64,000 nucleotides of DNA from Streptomyces sp. PTY087I2 (GCF_001687325.1 NZ_LZRD01000002.1:1-64000), one strand, 5' to 3'. Shown: positions 1-8,296, numbered from the stretch's first letter. The notes: generated from the letters alone by a model not told the origin. Numbers and translations: made by a program.

Positions 1-606
1 AACCGGCTTCTTCTTCGCCGCCATGATCCCCTTGAAGGAGGGGTAGCGCGCCTCACCGGACTGGTCGGTCACCGAGACCACCGCCGGCAGCGACGCCTCC
101 AACTGCTCGGTCGCGGTGTCACCGTCACGCCGCCCGGTCACCACACCGTCGTTCACCGACACCTCGGACAGCAGCGTCACCTGCGGCACACCCAGCCGCT
201 CCGCCAGCAACGCCGGCAGCACACCCATCACACCGTCCGTCGAGGCCATACCGCAGATCACCAGGTCATAGCCGGTCTTCTCGACCGCCTTCGCCAGCAC
301 CAGCGACGTACCCATCACATCCGTACCGTGCAGATCGTCGTCCTCGACGTGAACCGCCTTGTCCGCACCCATCGACAACGCCTTGCGCAACGCGTCCTTG
401 GCATCCTCCGGACCCACCGTCACCACGGTGATCTCCGCATCATCAGCCTCGTCCGCGATCTGCAACGCCTGCTCGACCGCGTACTCGTCCAGCTCCGACA
501 ACAGACCGTCGACATCCTCACGGTCCAGCGTCAGGTCATCGGCGAAACGCCGGTCACCGGTCGCGTCGGGCACGTACTTCACACAGACAACGATCCTCAA
601 GCTCAC
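1..606 (-). CDS. etfB: Electron transfer flavoprotein beta subunit (3' end cut by window edge)
   Basis: The reading frame encodes the N-terminal 202 residues of a typical ETF beta subunit (VVCVKYVPD at the start, then the conserved VEDDDLHGTD and ASTDG segments). ETF accepts electrons from acyl-CoA dehydrogenases and passes them to the quinone pool through ETF-quinone oxidoreductase. The start is GTG at 604-606, with AGGAG about 8 bases upstream. The family is about 260 residues long, so roughly 60 residues lie beyond base 1, where etfA would normally follow. Its promoter carries the same paired palindromes as the ccr promoter at 38.25 kb, which fits a role as electron acceptor for the methylsuccinyl-CoA dehydrogenase of that operon. 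The identity is clear; the regulation is inferred. Confidence 0.95.
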   Translation of the reverse strand, partial: MSLRIVVCVKYVPDATGDRRFADDLTLDREDVDGLLSELDEYAVEQALQIADEADDAEITVVTVGPEDAKDALRKALSMGADKAVHVEDDDLHGTDVMGTSLVLAKAVEKTGYDLVICGMASTDGVMGVLPALLAERLGVPQVTLLSEVSVNDGVVTGRRDGDTATEQLEASLPAVVSVTDQSGEARYPSFKGIMAAKKKPV

Positions 607-665
607 GCCGGCTCTCCTGCCTACCTGGGTGTGGTCCCACCTGGGTGTCATTCGTACTGATGAAG

Positions 666-708
666 AGACTATGGCACTCAGTACCCTCTGTAAAGGTACC
701 CAGTGCCA
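666..708 (-). promoter_or_regulatory. etfB promoter with paired TetR-type operators
   Basis: Read leftward, a -35 TTTACA (689-694) and a -10 TAGTCT (666-671) are 17 bases apart. Palindrome 1, GGCACTCAGTACC (673-685), fills the spacer and abuts the -10. Palindrome 2, GGTACCCAGTGCC (695-707), abuts the -35 from upstream. The two sites are 22 bp apart. The same geometry occurs at 1511-1553 and 38253-38294. Operator function is inferred from the repetition and position. Confidence 0.75.
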
Positions 709-739
709 AAATGCCTCTTCCGGTGCTACGTTTCGCCGC
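703..739 (+). promoter_or_regulatory. Probable leaderless promoter of the TetR gene at 740
   Basis: A -10-like TACGTT (727-732) ends seven bases before the ATG at 740, so transcription could begin at the start codon itself. This would explain the lack of a ribosome-binding site there. The -35 would overlap the palindrome at 695-707, implying autoregulation. The -35 match is poor. Confidence 0.4.
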
Positions 740-1501
740 ATGAGCGAGGCGCGAGGACCCGAGAAGAAGGCACCCATGCGGGAGGTGCTGGCGCAGGCGG
801 CCTTCCAGCTCTTCCTGGAGCGGGGCTTCGAGCGGACGACCGTGGACGACATCGTGGCGCGGGCCGGTGTGGGCAGGCGTTCGTTCTTCCGCTACTTCCC
901 GTCGAAGGAGGACGCGGTCTTCCCGGACCATGAGCGCTGCCTCGCCGAGATGACCGAGTTTCTGGCAGCCGCCGACGACAGCGATCCGGTGGGTGCGGTG
1001 TCCGACGCCGCGCGCATCGTGCTGCGGATGTACGCGGCCAACCCCGAGTTCTCCGTACAGCGCTACCGGCTCACCCGGGAGGTGCCCGGACTGCGGACAT
1101 ACGAGCTGTCCGTGGTGCGCCGCTACGAGCAGACGCTCGCCGGTCATCTGCGGAGCCGGTTCGGTGAGGGCGGCGACGGGGCGTTGCGGGCCGAGATGAT
1201 CGCCGCGTCCGTGGTCGCCGCGCACAACAACGGGCTGCGGCTGTGGCTGCGTTCGGGCGGGGAGGGCGACCCCGAGGTGGCCGTCGACCAGGCGCTCGCC
1301 CTGGTGCGCGAGGTGTGGGGGCGGCCTGCCGCCTCCACCGCCCCGGCCGCCTCCGAAGCCTCTGCCGTCCCCGCTGCCCCTGCCGCCCCCTTCACGGTCT
1401 CCGGTGACGGTGACGGTGAGGTGGTCGTGATGGTCGCGCGGAAAGGGACCCCGATGTGGCGCGTCGTGCAGCAGATCGAGGCGGCCGTCGGCGAGAACTG
1501 A
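740..1501 (+). CDS. TetR-family transcriptional regulator
   Basis: 253 residues. The N-terminal TetR helix-turn-helix occupies about residues 15-60, with the recognition helix around GVGRRSFFRYF, followed by a mainly helical ligand domain. A low-complexity Ala/Pro linker (about residues 195-220) leads to a 30-residue C-terminal tail ending in VVQQIEAAVGEN. The regulator at 39238-40053 has the same layout, a near-identical recognition helix and a similar tail, so the two are paralogues. The gene sits between two promoters carrying GGCACTCAGTGCC-like palindromes and is the best candidate for the protein that binds them. The ligand is unknown; an acyl-CoA would fit the target genes. ATG 740 is preferred as a leaderless start; ATG 776, with GAAGG upstream, is the alternative. 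Confidence 0.85.
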   Translation: MSEARGPEKKAPMREVLAQAAFQLFLERGFERTTVDDIVARAGVGRRSFFRYFPSKEDAVFPDHERCLAEMTEFLAAADDSDPVGAVSDAARIVLRMYAANPEFSVQRYRLTREVPGLRTYELSVVRRYEQTLAGHLRSRFGEGGDGALRAEMIAASVVAAHNNGLRLWLRSGGEGDPEVAVDQALALVREVWGRPAASTAPAASEASAVPAAPAAPFTVSGDGDGEVVVMVARKGTPMWRVVQQIEAAVGEN

Positions 1502-1510
1502 GTATCAATG

Positions 1511-1553
1511 GGCACTCAGTGCCTTTACTGTCCGGCACTCAGTGCCATATGGT
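1511..1553 (+). promoter_or_regulatory. DUF35-gene promoter with two perfect operator palindromes
   Basis: Two perfect copies of GGCACTCAGTGCC lie at 1511-1523 and 1534-1546, 23 bp apart. A -35-like TTTACT (1524-1529) starts immediately after the first copy. The second copy fills the 18-base spacer up to a -10-like TATGGT (1548-1553). The arrangement is the same as at the etfB and ccr promoters. Confidence 0.75.
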
Positions 1554-1611
1554 GCGGACGCGCCGGCAGTGCAGGTGCGGCGCGTCCGAGTCGAGCGCAG
1601 GGGGTCGAGCC

Positions 1612-1998
1612 GTGTCCCAGACAGGTATGGGTACCGTCCAGAAGGCGCACGAGGAGTGCGGCCTTGCCTACCACCGCTGCCGCTGGTGCGGCACCGCCTC
1701 CTTCCGGCGGCTGCTGTGCCCGGTGTGCGCGTCCAGTGAACTGGAGCCCGAACGCACCACCGGCCACGGCGTGGTCGTCCGGACCGCCGTGATCCACCGC
1801 TACACCGAGGCGGCTCGCAACGAGTCCCTGGTCCGGTTCCCCGAGGGTTTCGTCTTCCGCTGCCAGGTCGTCGGGGCCGCGCCGCAGATGGTGACGGTCG
1901 GCGCCCGGGTGAAGCCCCTGGCCGGTGAGGAGCCGGAGTCGTCGGGGGCGGTCGTCCTGGAACTCTGCGAGCCGCCCGCCCAGCGGGACTGGGTCTGA
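1612..1998 (+). CDS. DUF35 zinc-ribbon/OB-fold protein
   Basis: 128 residues from GTG 1612, chosen for the AGGGGG seven bases upstream. An N-terminal rubredoxin-like zinc ribbon has Cys22-x2-Cys25 and Cys35-x2-Cys38. The rest resembles the OB-fold domain of the DUF35 (ChsH2-like) family. Members partner with thiolases, hydratases or amidohydrolase-like proteins acting on acyl-CoAs. Downstream on the other strand lies a decayed amidohydrolase, a family often found beside DUF35 genes, so this locus may have lost a partner. The promoter has two perfect copies of the palindrome shared with etfB and ccr, suggesting a role in the same acyl-CoA metabolism. The substrate is unknown. Confidence 0.75.
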   Translation: MSQTGMGTVQKAHEECGLAYHRCRWCGTASFRRLLCPVCASSELEPERTTGHGVVVRTAVIHRYTEAARNESLVRFPEGFVFRCQVVGAAPQMVTVGARVKPLAGEEPESSGAVVLELCEPPAQRDWV

Positions 1999-2064
1999 CG
2001 CGACACGGGAGCGCGGGTGGAGGCCGGGGCCCCTCAGCCCCGGTGCGGCGGCCTCGCCGCGCGG

Positions 2065-2360
2065 GCCGTCAGGCCCTCCCGCGTGGTTGACCCAGGTCGA
2101 GGTGCCGAACAGGACCCGGTCGCGGGCCAGGCCCCGGGCGTGGTGGAGCAGCGGTTCCCACCCCGAGCCGGGCTTCGGCATGTGCTGGGGCCGGTGCGAG
2201 GAGAACTCGAGGTAGACGCCCGGGTGGAGGCCGGCCGGAAGTCCGCCGCGCAGGCAATCTCGGCGCCCGCGCCCGCCGCTGCCCCGGTCAGCCCCGCGAT
2301 CACCAGCTTCGGCAGATGCAGGATCGCCTCGCGGACCCGCAGACAGTGGGTGTCCGAGTG
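2065..2360 (-). pseudogene. Decayed amidohydrolase (metal-dependent hydrolase) fragment
   Basis: Leftward reading shows two family-like stretches in different frames. One is REAILHLPKLVIAG, resembling the segment before the GGH motif. The other is VYLEFSSHRPQHM followed by GSGWEPLLHHARGL and RVLFGTS, resembling the C-terminal part of Amidohydrolase_2 proteins. A frameshift separates them, and the N-terminal half, including the metal-binding HxH motif, is absent. No open frame joins the pieces, so it should not make a functional enzyme. It fills the gap between the DUF35 gene and the phosphatase-like gene. Confidence 0.55.
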
Positions 2361-2413
2361 ACCGGATCGAGGGGCCAATCGAGGGGCCAGGGGGCTCGTG
2401 ATTGGGTGGAGCC

Positions 2414-3259
2414 ATGATCGATGACTTCCTGTACGGGACCGCCGGGGACACCGGACCGCTGGCCGAGGTCGACGCCGCCGTGCGTGCCGCCGCCGCGGCC
2501 GAGATCGTGCCCCGCCACCGGAAGCTCGCCGCCCACGAGATCATCGAGAAGAGCGGCCCGCACGACCTGGTCACCGCCGCCGACCGGCTGGCCGAGGAAC
2601 ACCTGACCGCCGCCCTCACCAAGCTGCTGCCCGGCTCGGTCGTCGTCGGTGAGGAGTCCGTCCACGCCGACCCGGCGGTCTACGACGCCCTCGGCGGTGA
2701 CGCCCCCGTCTGGATCGTCGACCCGGTCGACGGCACCCGCCAGTTCGTCCGCGGCGAGGCCGGCTTCTGCACGCTGGTCGCCCTCGCCCAGCACGGCGAG
2801 ATCCACGCCTCCTGGACGTACGCACCGGTCCTCGGCGAGATGGCCGTCGCCGTCCGCGGCCGGGGCGCCACGCTCAACGGCGCCCCGATACGCGCCGGGG
2901 CACCCGCCCCCGGTGCCGTGCTGAACGTGGCGATGTCGCACCCCGACTACACCACCGACGCCCAGAAGCGGGCCCTGCTCGGCCTGCGCACCGACGGCAT
3001 CGCCGCCCGGCCCTGCGGCTCGGCTGGCCTGGAATACCTCGCGGTGGCGCGCGGGGAGCTGGACGCCACCGCGTTCAACTGGGAGTACGCCTGGGACCAC
3101 GCGGCCGGACTGCTCCTGGTCACCGAGGCGGGCGGCGCGCAGTCGACCCTGTCCGGCGTCCCGTTCCGCATCGCGGGCGGCAACGACCTGCCGTTCACGG
3201 CGGCCCGCGACGCGGCCACCGCCGAACGGATCCTGACGGCGCTGCGGGCGGGCGGCTGA
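2414..3259 (+). CDS. Inositol monophosphatase-family phosphatase
   Basis: 281 residues from ATG 2414. It has the family metal-binding motifs GEES (residues 79-82) and DPVDGT (103-108), and a later WDHAAG motif, the hallmark of Mg-dependent sugar-phosphate phosphatases (inositol-1-phosphatase, histidinol-phosphatase, 3'-phosphoadenosine 5'-phosphate phosphatase). Length is normal for the family. The sequence does not decide between substrates, and the neighbours do not help. It is followed by an 18-bp perfect palindrome that may end transcription. Confidence 0.88.
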   Translation: MIDDFLYGTAGDTGPLAEVDAAVRAAAAAEIVPRHRKLAAHEIIEKSGPHDLVTAADRLAEEHLTAALTKLLPGSVVVGEESVHADPAVYDALGGDAPVWIVDPVDGTRQFVRGEAGFCTLVALAQHGEIHASWTYAPVLGEMAVAVRGRGATLNGAPIRAGAPAPGAVLNVAMSHPDYTTDAQKRALLGLRTDGIAARPCGSAGLEYLAVARGELDATAFNWEYAWDHAAGLLLVTEAGGAQSTLSGVPFRIAGGNDLPFTAARDAATAERILTALRAGG

Positions 3260-3286
3260 CGGAGAGCGGGTGCCCCGGCCCGACCA

Positions 3287-3304
3287 CCCCGCGGATCCGC
3301 GGGG
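3287..3304. terminator. 18-bp perfect palindrome, possible terminator
   Basis: CCCCGCGGATCCGCGGGG is perfectly self-complementary and lies 27 bases after the phosphatase stop codon. No T-run follows. A terminator role is inferred from position. Confidence 0.4.
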
Positions 3305-3376
3305 GTCCGCGTCCGCGCTGTCGGTGGGGCCGCATACCCTGGGAGTCCGACTGCCGGCCGACGAAGGAGTCCCAAG

Positions 3377-4795
3377 GTGCCGTCGATGCTCGATGCGGTC
3401 GTGGTGGGCGCGGGACCCAACGGGCTGACCGCCGCGGCCGAACTGGCCCGCCGGGGCTTCTCCGTGGAGGTCCACGAGGCGCACGACACCATCGGCGGAG
3501 GCGCGCGCACCGAGGAGCTGACCCTTCCCGGATTCCGGCACGACCCGTGTTCCGCCGTGCACCCCCTGGGGATCGGCTCGCCAGCGTTCCGGGCGATGCC
3601 CCTGGACCGGCACGGCCTGGAGTGGCTGCACCCCGAGGTCGACCTCGCCCACCCCTTCCCCGACGGCACGGCCGCCGCCCTCACCCGCTCCGTCGGCGAG
3701 AGCGCCATGACGCTGGGGGCCGCCGACGCCGGCGCCTACCGCCGCCTCATGGCCCCCTTCCTCGGCCGCTGGGACACCCTGGCCGCCGACTTCCTGCGCA
3801 CCCCCTGGGAGAGCCTGCCCCGCGACCCGTACCGGCTGGCCCGCTTCGGTCTGCTCGGCCTCCAGCCCGCCACCTGGGTCTCCCGGCGCTTCCAGGGCGA
3901 GAGGGCGCGCGGCCTCTTCGCCGGGCTCGCCGCCCACGCCATAGCGCCCACCAGCGGCTTCGCCACCTCGGGGATCGCCCTCGTCTTCGCGCTCGCCGCC
4001 CACGAGAACGGCTGGCCGGTGCCGCGCGGCGGCTCCCAGGCCATCTCCGACGCCCTCGTCTCCCTGCTCCGGGAACACGGCGGCACGATCCGCACCGGCA
4101 GCGAGGTCAAGCGGCTGGACGAACTGCCGCCCGCCCGCGCCTACATCTTCGACACCTCGCCCGCCGCCCTCGCCCGTATCGCCGGACTCGGCAGCGCCTA
4201 CCACCGCTACCGCTACGGCGCCTCCGCCTTCAAGATCGACTACGCGCTGTCCGGTCCCGTCCCCTGGGCCGCGCCCGAGGCCCGCCGCGCGGGCACCGTC
4301 CACATCGGCCCCACCGCCACCGCCATCGACGCGGCGCTCAAGGCCGCCGTCGACGGCCGGGACCCCAGCGTCCCCTTCCTCATCACCGCCCAGCCCACCC
4401 TGACCGACCCCTCCCGGGCCCCCGAAGGACGCCATGTCTTCTGGGTGTACGGACATGTCCCGGCGGGCTGGGAGGGCGACGCCACCGACGTCATCGAACG
4501 CCAACTGGAGCGCTTCGCCCCCGGGTTCCGCGATCTGGTCCTCGCCCGCGCGGTCGCCGGACCGCCCGAACTCGCCGCGCGCAACGCCAATTACATCGGC
4601 GGCGACATCGCGTGCGGAGCCTTCGCCGGCCTCCAGACCCTGATCCGCCCCAAGCTCGCCCGCGTCCCGTACGCCACCGCGCACCCCGCGGTGTTCCTCT
4701 GCTCATCGGCCACCCCGCCCGGACCCGGGGTGCACGGCATGTCCGGTCACCACGCCGCCAAGGCCGTATGGCGGCGGCTGCGGGCGGCTTCCTGA
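3377..4795 (+). CDS. FAD-dependent phytoene-dehydrogenase-like oxidoreductase
   Basis: 472 residues. The N-terminal FAD-binding Rossmann motif GAGPNG is at residues 11-16, followed by the GG-doublet region typical of the amine oxidase/phytoene desaturase superfamily. A C-terminal motif near [11 protein letters not shown] matches the flavin-binding end of this group. GTG 3377 is chosen because AAGGAG is seven bases upstream; ATG 3386 is too far from it. The superfamily desaturates carotenoids or oxidises other lipids, but no carotenoid genes are nearby, so the substrate is unknown. Confidence 0.85.
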   Translation: MPSMLDAVVVGAGPNGLTAAAELARRGFSVEVHEAHDTIGGGARTEELTLPGFRHDPCSAVHPLGIGSPAFRAMPLDRHGLEWLHPEVDLAHPFPDGTAAALTRSVGESAMTLGAADAGAYRRLMAPFLGRWDTLAADFLRTPWESLPRDPYRLARFGLLGLQPATWVSRRFQGERARGLFAGLAAHAIAPTSGFATSGIALVFALAAHENGWPVPRGGSQAISDALVSLLREHGGTIRTGSEVKRLDELPPARAYIFDTSPAALARIAGLGSAYHRYRYGASAFKIDYALSGPVPWAAPEARRAGTVHIGPTATAIDAALKAAVDGRDPSVPFLITAQPTLTDPSRAPEGRHVFWVYGHVPAGWEGDATDVIERQLERFAPGFRDLVLARAVAGPPELAARNANYIGGDIACGAFAGLQTLIRPKLARVPYATAHPAVFLCSSATPPGPGVHGMSGHHAAKAVWRRLRAAS

Positions 4796-4883
4796 GCCAG
4801 CCCCCCGGCTTTCGCCGCGGGTCCGCCCGACGGGTCGCCCCGACCGGGCGGCGAAGGCCCCCGGCGCGCGGCATGATGTCCGC

Positions 4884-5420
4884 ATGAGCACCTCTGTCTC
4901 TCCCGCCGTACGTCTGGTCCGCGGCGACATCACCGACCAGTCCGTCGACGTCATCGTCAACGCGGCGAACTCCTCGCTGCTCGGCGGCGGCGGAGTCGAC
5001 GGCGCCATCCACCGGCGCGGCGGACCCGACATCCTCGCCGCCTGCCGTGAACTGCGCGCCTCGCGGTACGGAAAGGGCCTGCCCACCGGGCAGGCCGTCG
5101 CCACCACCGCCGGACGCCTCGACGCGCAGTGGATCGTGCACACCGTCGGCCCGGTCTTCTCCAGCGCCCAGGACCGCTCCGCCCTGCTCGCCTCCTGCTA
5201 CCGCGAATCCCTGCGCCTGGCCGCCGAGTTGGGGGCCAAGTCCATCGCGTTCCCGGCGATCTCCACCGGCATCTACGGCTGGCCGATGGACGACGGGGCC
5301 CGGATCGCGGTGCGCACCGTCCTGGCGGAGACCGTGGAGCCGGTCGAGGAGGTGCGCTTCGTGCTCTTCGACGCGCACGCGTACGTGGAGTTCGAGGAAG
5401 TCCTCGCGATGCGCGGCTGA
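4884..5420 (+). CDS. Macrodomain protein, probable ADP-ribosyl or O-acetyl-ADP-ribose hydrolase
   Basis: 178 residues, essentially one macrodomain. GDIT (14-17), NAANSSLLGGGGVDGAIH (26-43) and a later STGIYGWP loop form the ADP-ribose pocket of the YmdB/MacroD type. Such enzymes remove O-acetyl-ADP-ribose or mono-ADP-ribose from proteins or nucleic acid. It lies just upstream of the ada-alkA/ogt repair genes on the same strand, but 116 bases separate it from the next gene, so co-transcription is uncertain. Confidence 0.92.
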   Translation: MSTSVSPAVRLVRGDITDQSVDVIVNAANSSLLGGGGVDGAIHRRGGPDILAACRELRASRYGKGLPTGQAVATTAGRLDAQWIVHTVGPVFSSAQDRSALLASCYRESLRLAAELGAKSIAFPAISTGIYGWPMDDGARIAVRTVLAETVEPVEEVRFVLFDAHAYVEFEEVLAMRG

Positions 5421-5462
5421 GCGCGCGCACTCCACGGGGGGCGGTCCCGGCGCTCGTACGGC

Positions 5463-5500
5463 TGTCGGATTTCCGCGTGACGTCCGTGTCGGATTTCCGC
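5463..5500 (+). repeat. 14-bp direct repeat upstream of ada-alkA
   Basis: TGTCGGATTTCCGC occurs at 5463-5476 and again at 5487-5500, 24 bp apart and ending 36 bases before the ada-alkA start. Direct repeats a little over two helical turns apart in front of an activator gene could be binding sites for the protein itself. No known consensus was matched. Confidence 0.55.
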
Positions 5501-5536
5501 CAGCCAAGCCCCTGACCGGTGAACCATCCTGGAACT

Positions 5537-7009
5537 ATGCACACCGACACCGAGCGCTGCGTGCGGGCCGTCCAGTCCAAGGACGCCCGCTTCGACGGCT
5601 GGTTCTTCACCGCGGTCCTCACCACCCGGATCTACTGCCGCCCCAGCTGCCCCGTCGTGCCGCCCAAGACCCGCAACATGACCTTCTACCCGAGCGCCGC
5701 CGCCTGCCAGCAGGCCGGATTCCGGGCCTGCAAGCGGTGCCGCCCCGACACCAGCCCCGGCTCCCCGGAGTGGAACGCCCGCGCCGACGCGGTCGCCCGC
5801 GCCATGCGCCTCATCCAGGACGGGGTCGTCGACCGCGAAGGGGTGCCCGGGCTCGCCGCCCGGCTCGGCTACTCCGCCCGCCAGATCGAACGCCAGCTGC
5901 TGGCCGAGCTGGGCGCCGGACCGCTGGCCCTGGCCCGCGCCCAGCGGGCCCAGACCGCCCGGCTCCTCATCGAGACGACCGGACTGCCCATGGCCCAGGT
6001 GGCGTTCGCCGCCGGCTTCTCCTCGATCCGCAGCTTCAACGAGACGGTCCGCGAGGTCTTCGCCCTGGCCCCCGGCGACCTGCGCACCCGCGCCGCCCGG
6101 GGCCCGCGGACCACCGCCGTACCCGGCGTCATCGCGCTCCGCCTGCCGTACCGGGCCCCGCTCAACCCCAGCAACCTCTTCGGCCACCTCGCCGCGACCG
6201 CGGTCCCCGGCGTCGAGGAGTGGCGCGACGGCGCGTACCGGCGCACGCTGACCCTCCCGTACGGACACGGCATCGTCGCCCTGACCCCGAAACCCGACCA
6301 CATCGCCTGCCGGCTCTCCCTCACCGACCCCCGCGACCTCACCCGGGCCATCAGCCGCTGCCGCTGGCTCCTCGACCTGGACGCGGACCCGGTCGCCGTC
6401 GACGCCCAACTGCGCACCGACCCGCTGCTGGCCCCGCTGGTCGACGCGGGCCCCGGCCGCCGGGTGCCGCGCACCGTGGACGGCGCGGAGTTCGCCGTAC
6501 GCGCGGTGCTCGGCCAGCAGGTCTCCACCGCCGCCGCCCGCACCCACGCGGCCCGGCTGGTCACCGCCCACGGCGTCCCGGTCGACGACCCCGAGGGCGG
6601 GCTCACCCACCTCTTCCCGACCCCTCAGGCGCTGGCGGAGCTCGACCCGGAGGCCCTCGCGCTGCCGCGGACCCGCCGCACCACCCTCACCACGCTCGTC
6701 GCCGCCCTCGCGGAGGACCGGCTGCGGCTCGACACCGACACCGACTGGGAACGGGCCCGCGCCGAACTGGCCGCGCTGCCCGGCTTCGGCCCCTGGACCG
6801 TCGAGTCCATCGCCATGCGGTCCCTCGGCGACCCCGACGCCTTCCTCCCCACCGACCTCGGCATCCGCCGCGCCGCCGAACGGCTCGGCCTGCGGGCCAC
6901 CCCCGCCGCCCTCACCGCACGGGCCGCCGACTGGCGCCCCTGGCGGGCGTACGCCGTGCAGTACCTCTGGACGGTGGACGACCACCCCATCAACCACCTC
7001 CCCGCCTGA
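5537..7009 (+). CDS. Bifunctional Ada regulator / AlkA DNA-3-methyladenine glycosylase
   Basis: 490 residues. The N-terminal Ada domain keeps all four zinc cysteines, Cys34, Cys38, Cys65 and Cys68, with the spacing of E. coli Ada 38/42/69/72; the first is the methyl acceptor. An AraC-type helix-turn-helix follows (about 85-185), then an AlkA N-terminal domain and a HhH-GPD glycosylase domain. The catalytic Asp is in FLPTDLGIRRA. It should sense methyl-phosphotriesters, activate its own promoter and excise alkylated bases. The methyltransferase gene begins 13 bases downstream behind AAGGAGG, so the two form an adaptive-response operon. ATG 5537 is preferred over the in-frame start at 5519 because it aligns with family N-termini. 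Confidence 0.93.
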   Translation: MHTDTERCVRAVQSKDARFDGWFFTAVLTTRIYCRPSCPVVPPKTRNMTFYPSAAACQQAGFRACKRCRPDTSPGSPEWNARADAVARAMRLIQDGVVDREGVPGLAARLGYSARQIERQLLAELGAGPLALARAQRAQTARLLIETTGLPMAQVAFAAGFSSIRSFNETVREVFALAPGDLRTRAARGPRTTAVPGVIALRLPYRAPLNPSNLFGHLAATAVPGVEEWRDGAYRRTLTLPYGHGIVALTPKPDHIACRLSLTDPRDLTRAISRCRWLLDLDADPVAVDAQLRTDPLLAPLVDAGPGRRVPRTVDGAEFAVRAVLGQQVSTAAARTHAARLVTAHGVPVDDPEGGLTHLFPTPQALAELDPEALALPRTRRTTLTTLVAALAEDRLRLDTDTDWERARAELAALPGFGPWTVESIAMRSLGDPDAFLPTDLGIRRAAERLGLRATPAALTARAADWRPWRAYAVQYLWTVDDHPINHLPA

Positions 7010-7022
7010 AGGAGGCCCCTCC

Positions 7023-7562
7023 ATGAGCCCCACGACCCCCAAAACCGCCACGACCCCGGTCGTCAAGCAGCACACGGTCGTCGACAGCCCCTACGGCCCG
7101 CTGACGCTCGTCGCCACCGACGGCGTCCTGTCGGCCCTCTACATGACCGACCAGCGCCACCGCCCGCCCGAGGAGACCTTCGGCGTACCGGATCCGGAGC
7201 CCTTCGGCGAGACGATCCGGCAGCTCGGCGAGTACTTCGCCGGGGACCGCACCGCCTTCGACCTGCCGCTGAACCTGGCGGGCACCCCGTTCCAGCGGAG
7301 CGTCTGGGCGGAGCTGCTGAAGATCCCGTACGGCGAGACCCGTACGTACGGCGAACTGGCCGAAGAACTCGGCAAACCGGGCGCCTCGCGGGCCGTCGGC
7401 CTCGCCAACGGCAAGAACCCGGTCGGGATCATCGTCCCGTGCCACCGCGTGATCGGCGCCTCCGGGAGCCTCACCGGATACGGCGGCGGCCTGGACCGCA
7501 AGCAGCGGCTGCTCGCCTTCGAGAGCGGCGGTACGGGGGAGGAGGCACCGGCCCTGTTCTGA
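7023..7562 (+). CDS. ogt: Methylated-DNA-protein cysteine S-methyltransferase
   Basis: 179 residues. The active-site motif PCHRV is at 139-143, with Cys140 the methyl acceptor, and GASRAVGLANGKNP forms the DNA-binding helix region. It repairs O6-methylguanine and O4-methylthymine by irreversible methyl transfer. Strong AAGGAGG lies before ATG 7023, and the gene is 13 bases after ada-alkA. Together they split the functions of E. coli Ada between two proteins. Confidence 0.95.
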   Translation: MSPTTPKTATTPVVKQHTVVDSPYGPLTLVATDGVLSALYMTDQRHRPPEETFGVPDPEPFGETIRQLGEYFAGDRTAFDLPLNLAGTPFQRSVWAELLKIPYGETRTYGELAEELGKPGASRAVGLANGKNPVGIIVPCHRVIGASGSLTGYGGGLDRKQRLLAFESGGTGEEAPALF

Positions 7563-7574
7563 GCGCGGGCGGGG

Positions 7575-7672
7575 ACGCACAGAACTACCGCGGGCGGGGG
7601 CGCACCGAAAACCGTGGGCAGGCGCGTACCGAAAACCGCGGGCAGGCTCGCACCGAAAACCGCGGGCGGGGG
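7575..7672. repeat. 24-bp tandem repeat, three clear units plus a degenerate one
   Basis: Units start at 7601, 7625 and 7649 and share CACCGAAAACCGCGGGC with one or two changes each. A degenerate 26-base copy precedes them from 7575. The array fills the gap between the ends of the convergent ogt and manganese-exporter genes. Confidence 0.8.
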
Positions 7673-7711
7673 CGCCCGGAACCGGAACGCCTCCGCCCCG
7701 CCGCGCCGGCC

Positions 7712-8296
7712 TCAGCCGGTGAAGATCTCCACGGCCGTCCAGATGGCGAGGCCCAGCATGCAGAGACCGCCGATGCGCTGCACGGTCTTCAGCGGTACGC
7801 GCTTCGCGATGAACTTCCCCGCCAGCAGCGCCAGCGCCGACACCGACATCAGGGCGGCGGCCGAACCGATCGCCGTGGACCAGGTGCCGTTGCTCGCCGC
7901 GAGGTTGGCGGTGGTGATCTGCGTCAGATCGCCCCACTCGCTGATGAAGACCGCCATGAACGCCGTCGAGTAGACCGGCCAGAAACCGGTCACCGTCTTC
8001 ACCTCGGTCTCGTCATCGTCGTCCCCGCCGCTGCCGCGCAGCAGGAGGAACGCGCCGAGCGAGAAGAGCGAGGCCGAGACGAGCTTGACGATCCAGTCGG
8101 GCAGCAGCCCGATGAGGCTCCCCGCACCGACGGCGATGGCGACATGCACGATGAACGCGGACGACGTGCCGAACCACACGTAGAGCGGGCGCATCCGCGT
8201 GCCCATGGCCAGCGAGGCGAACATCGTCTTGTCGGGGAGCTCCGCGAGGAAGATCAGCCCGAAGGCGGTGATGATCGCCAGGAGGTCGAGATGCAT
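7712..8296 (-). CDS. GDT1/TMEM165 (UPF0016) family manganese exporter
   Basis: 194 residues, strongly hydrophobic with about six membrane segments in two halves. Each half carries the family motif: ELPDKT at 19-24 and EWGDLT at 120-125, separated by an acidic GGDDDDE loop. Family members transport Mn2+ (or Ca2+) out of the cytoplasm. The 5' leader contains a yybP-ykoY manganese riboswitch (8421-8533), which supports Mn2+ export. Start ATG 8296 gives the usual family N-terminus. Confidence 0.9.
   Translation of the reverse strand: MHLDLLAIITAFGLIFLAELPDKTMFASLAMGTRMRPLYVWFGTSSAFIVHVAIAVGAGSLIGLLPDWIVKLVSASLFSLGAFLLLRGSGGDDDDETEVKTVTGFWPVYSTAFMAVFISEWGDLTQITTANLAASNGTWSTAIGSAAALMSVSALALLAGKFIAKRVPLKTVQRIGGLCMLGLAIWTAVEIFTG

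Noticed and set aside
2300..4684. Long leftward open frame of 794 codons over the phosphatase and oxidoreductase genes
   Set aside because: Opposite-strand shadow caused by high GC; its sequence is low-complexity Gly/Arg/Val and the + strand genes have clear families.
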